64,000 bases of DNA from Dyella lipolytica (GTDB lineage: Bacteria > Pseudomonadota > Gammaproteobacteria > Xanthomonadales > Rhodanobacteraceae): the NCBI RefSeq assembly GCF_030160075.1, contig NZ_BSNQ01000003.1, positions 428,625 through 492,624 on the forward strand. The letters run 5' to 3'. The translations under genes and the position numbers were made by a program. Position 1 is the stretch's first letter; the number at the start of each line of letters is the position of its first letter. The notes under the pieces were generated by a model. It saw nothing but the letters and a program-made list of their open reading frames with translations. It did not search any database and was not told where the DNA came from. This document shows positions 26,434 to 33,316 of the stretch, in pieces.

Positions 26434-27180
26434 ATGTCCTTATTGAAGAACAAGATCGCCGTCGTCACGGGGGGGAGCTCCGGCATCGGCCTCGCGACGG
26501 CCAAGAGGTTCGCTGAAGAGGGCGCCTATGTATTCATCGCTGGCCGCCGTCAGGCCGAGCTTGACAGGGCCGTCGCGGAGATCGGCAAGAACGTCACCGG
26601 CGTAAAGATCGACATCTCAAAGCTCGATGATCTCGACCGTTTCTACGAAGCCGTTGCTAAGGAGGGCAAGATCGATGTGATTTTTGCGGGTGCGGCCTTC
26701 GTCGAAAAGCAAATGACCGACACGGCAACGCCCGAGCATTTCGACAAGACGTTCAACACCAACGCCCGCGGCACTTATTTCACTGTTCAAAAGGCGCTGC
26801 CTTACCTGAATGATGGTGCTTCCATCATCCTCGTGGCGTCCGCAGGGAAGAACAAAGGCCTTCCGGGCCGCAGCACCTACAGCGCCACCAAGGCAGCGCT
26901 TCGGTCATTAGCTCGGACGTGGACCAGCGAATTCAAGGAACGGAGGATCAGGACAAACGTGTTGAGCCCTGGCGCGGTCGACACGCCGATGTTCGACAAC
27001 CAGTTCCCGTCCAAAGAAGGCGCGGCCGAAGCGAGAAACCAAATCACTGCGATGACGCCGCTGGCACGCTTGGCGCGCCCCGAGGAGATCGCTGCCGCAG
27101 CTCTATTCCTCGCCTCGGACCAAAGCAGTTACGTCGCCGGTATAGACCTTCCGGTCGACGGCGGCCTGACGGCTGTCTGA
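26434..27180 (+). CDS. Short-chain dehydrogenase/reductase
   Basis: A 248-residue classical SDR. GGSSGIGLATAKRF binds the cofactor, the catalytic residues are in VASAGKNKGLPGRSTYSATK (Ser, Tyr, Lys), and VDGGLTAV ends the protein. AAAGAGG lies before the ATG. It is a paralogue of SDR2, and the remnant at 26118 shows there was a further copy. Substrate unknown. Confidence 0.92.
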   Translation: MSLLKNKIAVVTGGSSGIGLATAKRFAEEGAYVFIAGRRQAELDRAVAEIGKNVTGVKIDISKLDDLDRFYEAVAKEGKIDVIFAGAAFVEKQMTDTATPEHFDKTFNTNARGTYFTVQKALPYLNDGASIILVASAGKNKGLPGRSTYSATKAALRSLARTWTSEFKERRIRTNVLSPGAVDTPMFDNQFPSKEGAAEARNQITAMTPLARLARPEEIAAAALFLASDQSSYVAGIDLPVDGGLTAV

Positions 27181-27330
27181 CAGAAAAGGACTTGAGCAGA
27201 TGTGGTTTGTGCGTTAAGCATGCCCGGAGCGCGCGATAACCGACCTGCCGAACGCCATGCATAACCTTCACGCATGGCTGGCACCTCTGATGACCTGACG
27301 CCCAGCACCAGTCCGTCAACGTGCATCTAG

Positions 27331-27957
27331 CTAGTCGAGGTGACAAAGCCCTTCAGGAACGATGGCATTCTCTAGGAATAGCTCAATCGAGTTGCTTGTC
27401 CCGCCGCTTCCATTGCCGGTCGAATAGGCGAGATAGGCAGATTTATTGCCGTTCGAAATATGGAAACCAATCACGGCATCCTGTGTGTCGTGGTTTTCGC
27501 AGACCTTGTCGACCTTGAACCCGGCGGCCTTCAACTCGTGGTCGACTGAGAATGCACACGCAACAGTGTCACATTTCGGCGTGAGCTCGATTACCTGCGG
27601 TGGAAATTTGGCTGGCATTGCTGATCGGATGTAAATCTCCCAGGTCACCGGTTCAATCGTCTGTCGGAGATTCTTGAGCTCTTTGCCGTCAACGGTTATT
27701 CGTGCCGCGCCGATGCGGCAGGCTGAGTATTCACCGCATCCCTCCTCTTGAACGCCTTTAGATGTCCATTTGATATCGCTGCCCGGTCCTGCCCCCATGG
27801 ACCATGTGAGATCAGGATCTGCAGGCGCGAGTAGCGAATCGATCACTTCGCCGAGCGACATTGGCCGCAGTTGCTTTGCTCCACCATCCGCGTGCGCCAT
27901 GCCGACAGCCACGCAGCAAGCGGCAACCGCAGTTGCCTTCGAAAACCAGAGCTTCAT
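27331..27957 (-). CDS. Secreted hypothetical protein
   Basis: A 208-residue protein with a signal peptide ([19 protein letters not shown], cleavage about residue 23). The mature part has six cysteines ([32 protein letters not shown]), suggesting disulfides in the periplasm. It shows no known domain. It is convergent with the SDR3 gene and stands alone. Confidence 0.75.
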
Positions 27958-28114
27958 CGAGATTCCCCCGAACCGTCCATTGGAGACCCGAATCCTACCT
28001 CCGATTCGGTCGATCGGCTAAACGATTTGGGAGGGGAAGGTTCGCGCGGCAAAGTATTTTTATATGCATAAGCTATGTATATGCCGGTTGGATTCCTGTC
28101 TTAGGAGGCGAAGG

Positions 28115-28192
28115 ATGCCTCTAAAAGAAGAAACGATCACGTTCCAGCGGCCAGGGCGTCGGAGTTACCCGCGTCTTTACCCACGCTGGTAG
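28115..28192 (+). CDS. Possible 25-residue peptide with strong ribosome binding site
   Basis: AGGAGGCGAAGG directly precedes an ATG opening a 25-codon frame (MPLKEETITFQRPGRR, then SYPRLYPRW). The Shine-Dalgarno match is among the best in the window. It ends 44 bases before the DUF2971 gene, so it could be an upstream small gene or leader. There is no homology evidence. Confidence 0.35.
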   Translation: MPLKEETITFQRPGRRSYPRLYPRW

Positions 28193-28235
28193 CTAAAATA
28201 AAAATTGGCCGATTCAACCTCGAGGCATCTAACGC

Positions 28236-28994
28236 ATGAATGCGCAGCATCCGACCTTCAATCCTCCCGCTGATGAAGATGTAAAAATCTGGCGGTACAT
28301 GGACTTTACGAAGCTGATTTCGCTTTTTGATTCAGAGGCCCTTTTTCTCAGTAGAGCTGACAAGCTAGGCGACCCATTTGAAGGCTCTTTCCCTCTTGCT
28401 AATGTGTTGGCGCGCGCATTTGTTCCGGCACAAGTACCGGAAGAGTTCAAGGCCAACTTTCAAGAGGCGATGGCAAAAAAAGCAATTACCCACAAACGAG
28501 TTTCACGCTGCGTCGCTGTTAACTGTTGGCACATGAATGACCATGAGTCGGCCGCAATGTGGAAGCTCTATTTAAAGAGCGACGAGGGCATCGCGATTCG
28601 GTCATCTTATCGGAGGCTTCGGGATGCAATTCAGCACGAGGGTCCGGTTTATGTTGGCTGCGTAAATTATATTGACTACCAACAGGAATGGTTTCCAGAA
28701 GCGAATTTGCTAAATCCGTTCGTATACAAACGTAAAAGCTTCGAGCATGAGCGTGAGCTTAGAGTTGTTCTTCCGGTTTTTTCGGCCGCGTCGCCAGGAC
28801 GAGAATATTTCGAAGTGCCTACGATCGACCATGGAATCAATGTAAAGGTAGATCTACAGGTGCTGATCGAGAGCGTCTACATAGCGCCGGGCACAGCGAA
28901 ATGGTTTCACGACTTAGTCTCATCAGCCATCACACGATACGGTCACACGTTTCGCATAGTTCAATCAGAATTGTCGCAGGAACCTATCTGGTAA
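28236..28994 (+). CDS. DUF2971 protein
   Basis: A 252-residue protein. IWRYMDFTKLISLFDSEALF, then LSRADKLGDPFEGSFP, then SRCVAVNCWHMNDHESAAMW and KSFEHERELRVVL are the ordered motifs of DUF2971. The family is common in phages and islands and is suspected in defence, but its biochemistry is not established to my knowledge. Fairly AT-rich for the window. The start follows AACGC without a good ribosome site. Confidence 0.9.
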   Translation: MNAQHPTFNPPADEDVKIWRYMDFTKLISLFDSEALFLSRADKLGDPFEGSFPLANVLARAFVPAQVPEEFKANFQEAMAKKAITHKRVSRCVAVNCWHMNDHESAAMWKLYLKSDEGIAIRSSYRRLRDAIQHEGPVYVGCVNYIDYQQEWFPEANLLNPFVYKRKSFEHERELRVVLPVFSAASPGREYFEVPTIDHGINVKVDLQVLIESVYIAPGTAKWFHDLVSSAITRYGHTFRIVQSELSQEPIW

Positions 28995-29033
28995 GTGACT
29001 GCTCTCCTTCCGTCGATTTAATGCTCGCGATGC

Positions 29034-29216
29034 CTACTCGGCTTCCTTCGAGACAAGCTCGTACTGGTAATACGCGTCGACCGGATCGTCGAGAATCACG
29101 CACATGTCCGACAGGTGATGCGGATCGGGGTTTAGCCAGGCATCGATGTTCTCGGGTCTGATCGCGATTACACATCGATCGTGGCCGGCAACTGCCACCT
29201 CGGATGGCCAGCGCAC
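29034..29216 (-). pseudogene. C-terminal remnant of an SRAP (YedK-type) peptidase
   Basis: The frame EVAVAGHDRCVIAIRPENID then AWLNPDPHHLSDMCVILDDP matches the C-terminal end of SOS-response-associated peptidases of the 'MCYSAQ' branch, which cross-link to abasic sites in DNA. Nothing upstream in any frame matches the rest, including the catalytic Cys2. The match starts near 29210, so only about 55 of about 230 residues remain. Confidence 0.7.
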
Positions 29217-29220
29217 CCGC

Positions 29221-29436
29221 TGGCGGGCGAGCTGGTTTCTTCATCACTCCCCATCTGGAGATGGTCGCGATTGGGAAATCCTTGATCACGGAAATGTGTC
29301 CGGTCCATTCGATTCGGAAAGGCAGGCTTTCGATGCTGCGCACGAAATAGGGATTGACCATGCTCGCGTCCGGCAGCGAGATATGACCCTTCCCGAGCGG
29401 CATTGGGGCGTGCCGTTCCCTATAGTTCCGAGATAA
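29221..29436 (+). CDS. Possible small DUF2188-like protein
   Basis: An about 72-codon stretch without a clear start ends at 29436. GRDWEILDHGNVSGPFDSER then QAFDAAHEIGIDHAR resembles small DUF2188-type proteins, with the W-x-V and S-x-F-x-T-x-x-x-A pattern. It abuts the end of the SRAP remnant on the other strand, so it may be a truncated gene joined there. Confidence 0.3.
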   Translation, partial: WRASWFLHHSPSGDGRDWEILDHGNVSGPFDSERQAFDAAHEIGIDHARVRQRDMTLPERHWGVPFPIVPR

Positions 29437-29505
29437 GCCACGCGCCTTGCGCCCTTCCAGGATCGCGCTCACCATGAGGGCAGTGAACAGGGTGGGGCAT
29501 CACAC

Positions 29506-30108
29506 ATGGAAAAGGACTCTTGGGATATTGCGTTGGTAATACTTACTGGCGTCGGCGCTCTCTTTACTGGTGTCGCGGCGGTCGCCACTGCGTTCGCTGC
29601 GCGGGGTGCGTTTAAGGCCGCTGATGTGGCGCTTGATATTGCAAGCCGGCAGGCGGAGTGGGAGCAGCGTCTGAGCTCCCGTCGTGCGGAAGTGCATGCC
29701 GGATTTATTTACAAGCAGATTGTCATTGTTCGAGGGTTTGCCGCAGACATGGAGTCGGCTGCAAATGAGATGGTCGCTGCGGCGCGTCCAGACAATTTGG
29801 CGAGTTCCGGAAGCCAGTTAAACGCGAAGGCCAGTCAACTGGACGCGTCGATCGATGCGATTCGACCGGAAAACATCGCCGAGCTTCCTGAAATTTGCGC
29901 TGCTGATACTGCCGTCGCCATCAGCGATGCGCGGTACACAGTGCAGCTTGCAAGGGCCGTATGGGAGAAATCCAGGAGCGGCAACTCTGAAAACCAGGCT
30001 ACCGCTAAAAGGCTAGCAGGGGTCGTTAAGGCGCATTGCGCCGATATACAAAATCGTCTTGAAAGCTACCTCGTGTATGCGCGTGAGCGCTTCGGCGAAG
30101 AGTATTAA
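29506..30108 (+). CDS. Membrane-anchored hypothetical protein, paralogue 1
   Basis: A 200-residue protein with one N-terminal transmembrane helix (ALVILTGVGALFTGVAAVAT) and a cytosolic helical domain of about 165 residues. The second half matches the next gene: RPENIAELPEICAADTAVAI here against RPESVAALPDACVAATAGAM, then HCADIQNRLESYLVYARERF against HCVQIQHNFQPYLAYCRETF. No family recognised. The two genes are 80 bases apart on one strand. Confidence 0.7.
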   Translation: MEKDSWDIALVILTGVGALFTGVAAVATAFAARGAFKAADVALDIASRQAEWEQRLSSRRAEVHAGFIYKQIVIVRGFAADMESAANEMVAAARPDNLASSGSQLNAKASQLDASIDAIRPENIAELPEICAADTAVAISDARYTVQLARAVWEKSRSGNSENQATAKRLAGVVKAHCADIQNRLESYLVYARERFGEEY

Positions 30109-30188
30109 TTGATTCGCCATCGGAATGCTTGCGGACAGTTCGGATCGCGCACGTCATCTGGATACTGAAAAAGTTAGGGAGCTCATGC

Positions 30189-30845
30189 ATGGCCAAGGCC
30201 TTGAAGAAGATTTTCGATTGGGTGTCTGCTCATCCTCACTCGCTTGTCTGCGTATTCCTAGGACTGCTCGGCGGTGTCCTTATAAGGTTTCCAGGAGGCT
30301 GGGTGCTCCCAGATCCAACTGCGTCGCTGATCGGTGCGTTCGCTGGTGCGGGCGCTGCAGTAGGGGGTGCCCTTTGGGCGGCAAACGCCAAGCAGCGCCA
30401 AGAGGACGCCAGAGTGGCGATTCGCGCGGAAGCACACGCTGCATACATCTTCAATGAGATTGCTATCGTGTACGGTTTTATTCCCGAAATACAATCTCGT
30501 TGTAGCGCATTCACAGCCGACAAAGGAATGCACGAACTTCGCGGGCTGGCTTACGAGCTACATGAACATGCAGACAGCTGGAGCGACGCAATCAAAAGCG
30601 TCCGTCCAGAAAGCGTTGCAGCTCTTCCAGACGCATGTGTGGCTGCGACAGCTGGAGCGATGAGCGCCGCGCAATTTGCCAGCAGATTGGCAAATTCTAT
30701 TTACTATAACTTCAAAGACACGCCAGAATCTGTTAACAACCAGAAGGCGGTGGCGGCAACTGTCGAAACGCACTGCGTGCAGATTCAGCATAACTTTCAA
30801 CCCTACCTGGCGTACTGCCGCGAGACCTTTGGAGTGATTCTGTAA
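30189..30845 (+). CDS. Membrane-anchored hypothetical protein, paralogue 2
   Basis: A 218-residue protein with two possible N-terminal membrane segments (SLVCVFLGLLGGVLIRF and ASLIGAFAGAGAAVGGALWA) and a helical cytosolic domain homologous to paralogue 1. The start at 30189 follows AGGGAG with good spacing and is preferred to a frame opening at 30129. Divergence between the copies is large, so the duplication is old. Function unknown. Confidence 0.7.
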   Translation: MAKALKKIFDWVSAHPHSLVCVFLGLLGGVLIRFPGGWVLPDPTASLIGAFAGAGAAVGGALWAANAKQRQEDARVAIRAEAHAAYIFNEIAIVYGFIPEIQSRCSAFTADKGMHELRGLAYELHEHADSWSDAIKSVRPESVAALPDACVAATAGAMSAAQFASRLANSIYYNFKDTPESVNNQKAVAATVETHCVQIQHNFQPYLAYCRETFGVIL

Positions 30846-31049
30846 TTGACGCACTGCGTGCTCCGGGATTGCATTGCGTTTTGGGGCTACCGCATATGGC
30901 CGAGTGCAACGGGAAATCAAGGGACAGCATCTCCTCCACGATTCCCACGGAGTCCCATGCGGGGAGACGGCGTAGGACAGTCGACCAAGCAGGGGCTGTG
31001 CCGAAGCGTCAGTCAACGCTCGTCAATTTTATTGAGTAGCGTTGAGAGG

Positions 31050-31460
31050 CTACCGCGGATACATCGCGTGTATGCGCGCCGACTCGAGTGCGAGATCCAG
31101 CGCGATCTTGCTGACCGGGCATTGTGTGCTGATATTGGCGCCAAGCAGGTGGCGCCTGAGACCCTCCGGATACTTATACCCAGGTCCCGCGCGGTTGTAG
31201 TCATTGGCATCGCCTCTGCACAGTGGACAGACAGCGCGCTGCGATGTGCACAAGGGCTCCTCGATGGTAAGCACCTCTGCAAGGGCCAGCACCTTGCCCA
31301 TGGCAGCCGTGAGCCACGCGTGCGCCGCGCGAGGCGTGTCGAGATCGGTAGGCGGGTACAACAGGTCGTGGAGTTCTGGCCCGGTTAGCTCGAGCACCAA
31401 CGTGCGCGCAAGGTAGAGGTCGTCCTCAAGTTTACGGATGCGTTGCTCGAGGGGAGACAT
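31050..31460 (-). CDS. Hypothetical protein with CxxC motif
   Basis: A 136-residue protein. An N-terminal coiled coil (PLEQRIRKLEDDLYLARTLV) is followed by a helical part and a CPLCRGDANDYNR segment with one CxxC pair, preceded by C at about residue 83. It might be a small zinc-binding protein. Two copies of GTTATCG lie just upstream on its strand and may be regulatory. No family recognised. Confidence 0.55.
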   Translation of the reverse strand: MSPLEQRIRKLEDDLYLARTLVLELTGPELHDLLYPPTDLDTPRAAHAWLTAAMGKVLALAEVLTIEEPLCTSQRAVCPLCRGDANDYNRAGPGYKYPEGLRRHLLGANISTQCPVSKIALDLALESARIHAMYPR

Positions 31461-31589
31461 GGCTCTCATGACGATAACCACCGATAACACTTCGGACCAG
31501 CACTTATCGTAGCGCGCGCTCGGTATATTGACCGAAGGCTACGGCCTACCCACAGTGCGGATAGTAGTCGACGCGCTGGAGGCACAATC

Positions 31590-31832
31590 ATGGGACCAGA
31601 GATAACTGAGCATCGAGAAGTGCAGATTCGATACGGCTACAGCATTCGCGATGATTTGTTTTACGCGCACTTCGACTTGCCCACGAAACAACAGTCGCGA
31701 GGTTTCCAGCGATCTGTCCAGATGCACATGTCGCCAGGTATCTCGCCAGGTAAGGACAAGGTGAGCGCGAGCACCGAGCAAGAGGTGCTGACTAAAGCGC
31801 GAACTCGCATCGATCAGTACTTCAACGAGTGA
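31590..31832 (+). CDS. Small hypothetical protein at the island's right end
   Basis: An 80-residue protein. YGYSIRDDLFYAHFDLPTKQ is beta-prone and the C-terminus is helical (EVLTKARTRIDQYF). GGAGGCACAATC precedes the ATG. It is the last gene before the right attachment region. Not recognised. Confidence 0.6.
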   Translation: MGPEITEHREVQIRYGYSIRDDLFYAHFDLPTKQQSRGFQRSVQMHMSPGISPGKDKVSASTEQEVLTKARTRIDQYFNE

Positions 31833-31840
31833 CATTTTGT

Positions 31841-31859
31841 GCGGGTAGATGCGTGGGTA
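31841..31859 (+). repeat. Candidate integrase arm-type sites, right end
   Basis: GCGGGTA (31841-31847) and GTGGGTA (31853-31859) lie 57 bases inside the right core repeat. They match, in order and orientation, the pair at 5107-5124; the surrounding bases TTGTG and GTAGAT are also shared. Confidence 0.5.
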
Positions 31860-31883
31860 ATTCGAATCGTAAAAGCTGAAAAA

Positions 31884-31907
31884 GCCAAGACTTTTCAGTG
31901 TCTTGGC
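31884..31907. terminator. Bidirectional terminator next to tRNA-Leu
   Basis: GCCAAGAC and GTCTTGGC pair perfectly around an 8-base loop. On the minus strand five T follow, nine bases after the tRNA 3' end; on the plus strand CGCTTTTT follows. It should end the tRNA transcript and lies on the island side of the junction. Confidence 0.8.
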
Positions 31908-31915
31908 CGCTTTTT

Positions 31916-31942
31916 CTGGTGCCCGGAGCCGGAATCGAACCG
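31916..31942. repeat. Right attachment-site copy within tRNA-Leu
   Basis: These 27 bases include the last 26 of the tRNA-Leu gene and match the copy at 4971-4997 except at two positions. Here the sequence is part of an intact tRNA, so integration restored the gene. Confidence 0.8.
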
Positions 31943-32003
31943 GCATGACCTTGCGGTCGAGAGATTTTAAGTCTCTTGCGTCTACCTGTTTCGCCATCCG
32001 GGC
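31917..32003 (-). tRNA. tRNA-Leu (anticodon UAA)
   Basis: An 87-base class II tRNA. The acceptor arms GCCCGGA and TCCGGGC pair and are followed by ACCA (CCA encoded). The anticodon arm AGAGA-CTTAAAA-TCTCT places TAA at 31969-31967. A long variable arm precedes a standard T arm GCCGGTTCGATTCCGGC. It serves as the attachment site of the island. Confidence 0.96.
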
Positions 32004-32097
32004 TGGAGGCAGCTGCCGAAGGACAGGCTGCAGGCGCGCGGATCGTAACATGCGCTAATGCGTAAGCGGAGCAAGAGTGCTGCCGCTTCGATGGATA

Positions 32098-32337
32098 TCA
32101 GGCGACAGCGCTTTCGATCGGCATACCGGGGCGCGCGTATTGCGCTAGGCGGATAGTCGACGTGGGGCCCGGCATTTCAACGCAGGTGCTGCGGCCGGAA
32201 CGGTTGTGTTCGTCGCGAGCAGCTTCGCGTGCCAGCTGGATGGCAGGCCCCAGTCGTAATTGACTGAACAGCGTCGCTGAATCTCGGCGGATGCTCCAAT
32301 CTCCCTCGGGAGACTGTCTGAGCGAGTAGATCACCAT
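32098..32337 (-). CDS. Small hypothetical protein
   Basis: A 79-residue protein. MVIYSLRQSPEGDWSIRRDS followed by GPAIQLAREAARDEHNRSGR gives a short beta hairpin plus one amphipathic helix, the layout of DUF2188-like proteins. GGAG-like bases precede the ATG weakly. It is the first chromosomal gene after tRNA-Leu, with 246 gene-free bases upstream of it. Confidence 0.6.
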   Translation of the reverse strand: MVIYSLRQSPEGDWSIRRDSATLFSQLRLGPAIQLAREAARDEHNRSGRSTCVEMPGPTSTIRLAQYARPGMPIESAVA

Positions 32338-32583
32338 CGATACGCTCCGTTCGGGTTAGTACTAACTAGCCTTGCTGGGGAGTGCGATACGGACTACGAG
32401 TAGATGCTACACGCTGAATAATGCCTTGCATTTTAGGATAAGTATGTAGGTTATTTCTGATTCATTGTGTGGGCGTGGGAGCTATATGGAAAATCCTTGC
32501 TGGACTAGGGGTTACGAGCTTGCAATGTGTCGGCGACACGCCTACTTTGCCTAGGCATAGTACCTATCCAGGGAGGGCGCAAG

Positions 32584-33234
32584 ATGATCGATGTTGTACT
32601 CGTTGACGACCATGAATTAGTGCGGACTGGTTTCAGGATGATCCTGCAGCAGCCTGACATCCGCATTTGCGGCGAAGCGGGCACGGCCGAGGAGGGGCTG
32701 CGCCTGATCCGGGCCGCCAAGCCGCATATCGCGCTGGTCGACGTGCACATGCCAGGCATGAGTGGAATCGAGCTGACCGAGCGGGTGGCTCGTGCGAACC
32801 TGCCTACTCACGTGATCGTGGTGACGGTGGTGGACGATGCCCGTTTTCCGAAACGGTTGCTGGATGCCGGTGCACACGGCTACCTGACCAAGAGCTGCGC
32901 GGCGGAGGAATTGCTCAACGCCGTGCGCCAGGTTGCAGGTGGGCGGCGTTATCTGGCGCCAGCAGTCGCGCAGCAGCTGGCCCTGGCAACGCTTGACGGT
33001 GATGGTTCGCCGTTCGACGTGCTTTCCAGCCGTGAGCTGGAAGTGGCCATGATGCTGGTACGCGGCAAGGCGTTGACGGCCATCGGCGAACAGTTAAATC
33101 TGAGCCCCAAGACCGTATCCACCTACAAGCAGCGGTTGATGGAGAAGCTCCAAGTGGATCATGTCATCAGCCTTGCGCATTTGATGACGGTGCATGGATT
33201 GTTGGACACGCATAACAATCAAGTCGGAAACTGA
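32584..33234 (+). CDS. LuxR-type response regulator (GacA/UvrY-like)
   Basis: A 216-residue regulator. The receiver domain has DDH near residue 8, phospho-acceptor D53 in IALVDVHMPG and K in YLTKSC. The LuxR-type DNA-binding domain at the C-terminus has LSSRELEVAMMLVRGKALTA and LNLSPKTVSTYKQRLMEKL. This layout and wording are close to GacA/UvrY, which controls small RNAs that titrate CsrA. GGGAGGGCGCAAG precedes the ATG at 32584. Its partner kinase is not in the window. Confidence 0.9.
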   Translation: MIDVVLVDDHELVRTGFRMILQQPDIRICGEAGTAEEGLRLIRAAKPHIALVDVHMPGMSGIELTERVARANLPTHVIVVTVVDDARFPKRLLDAGAHGYLTKSCAAEELLNAVRQVAGGRRYLAPAVAQQLALATLDGDGSPFDVLSSRELEVAMMLVRGKALTAIGEQLNLSPKTVSTYKQRLMEKLQVDHVISLAHLMTVHGLLDTHNNQVGN

Positions 33235-33265
33235 GCCGAATATTTGGTCGCTTTACAAGAAAAAA

Positions 33266-33290
33266 GGGCCGGACATTGTCCGGCCCTTTT
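33266..33290. terminator. Bidirectional intrinsic terminator
   Basis: GGGCCGGAC and GTCCGGCCC pair perfectly around a 3-base loop, with five A before and four T after. It lies between the regulator gene and the convergent rne gene and can serve both. Confidence 0.88.
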
Positions 33291-33316
33291 GCTTTCGTCG
33301 AGAAAACGTCAGCGCG

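Larger units (their letters stand above)
4971..31942. mobile_element. 27 kb genomic island integrated at tRNA-Leu(UAA)
   Basis: The element lies between two copies of a 27-base core that match at 25 positions: 4971-4997, and the 3' end of tRNA-Leu at 31916-31942. Paired GTGGGTA-type repeats sit just inside each end (5107-5124 and 31841-31859). A tyrosine integrase is encoded at the left end. The content between is accessory: phage genes, an RHS protein, SDR cassettes and orphan genes. The integrase lies at the end opposite the intact tRNA gene, which is less common than the reverse. The phage-like block inside (14219-22762) may be an older, nested element. Confidence 0.85.

Noticed and set aside
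28984-29475. 163-codon minus-strand frame over the SRAP remnant
   Set aside because: Only another frame in this stretch matches the SRAP C-terminus; this one shows no recognisable domain.
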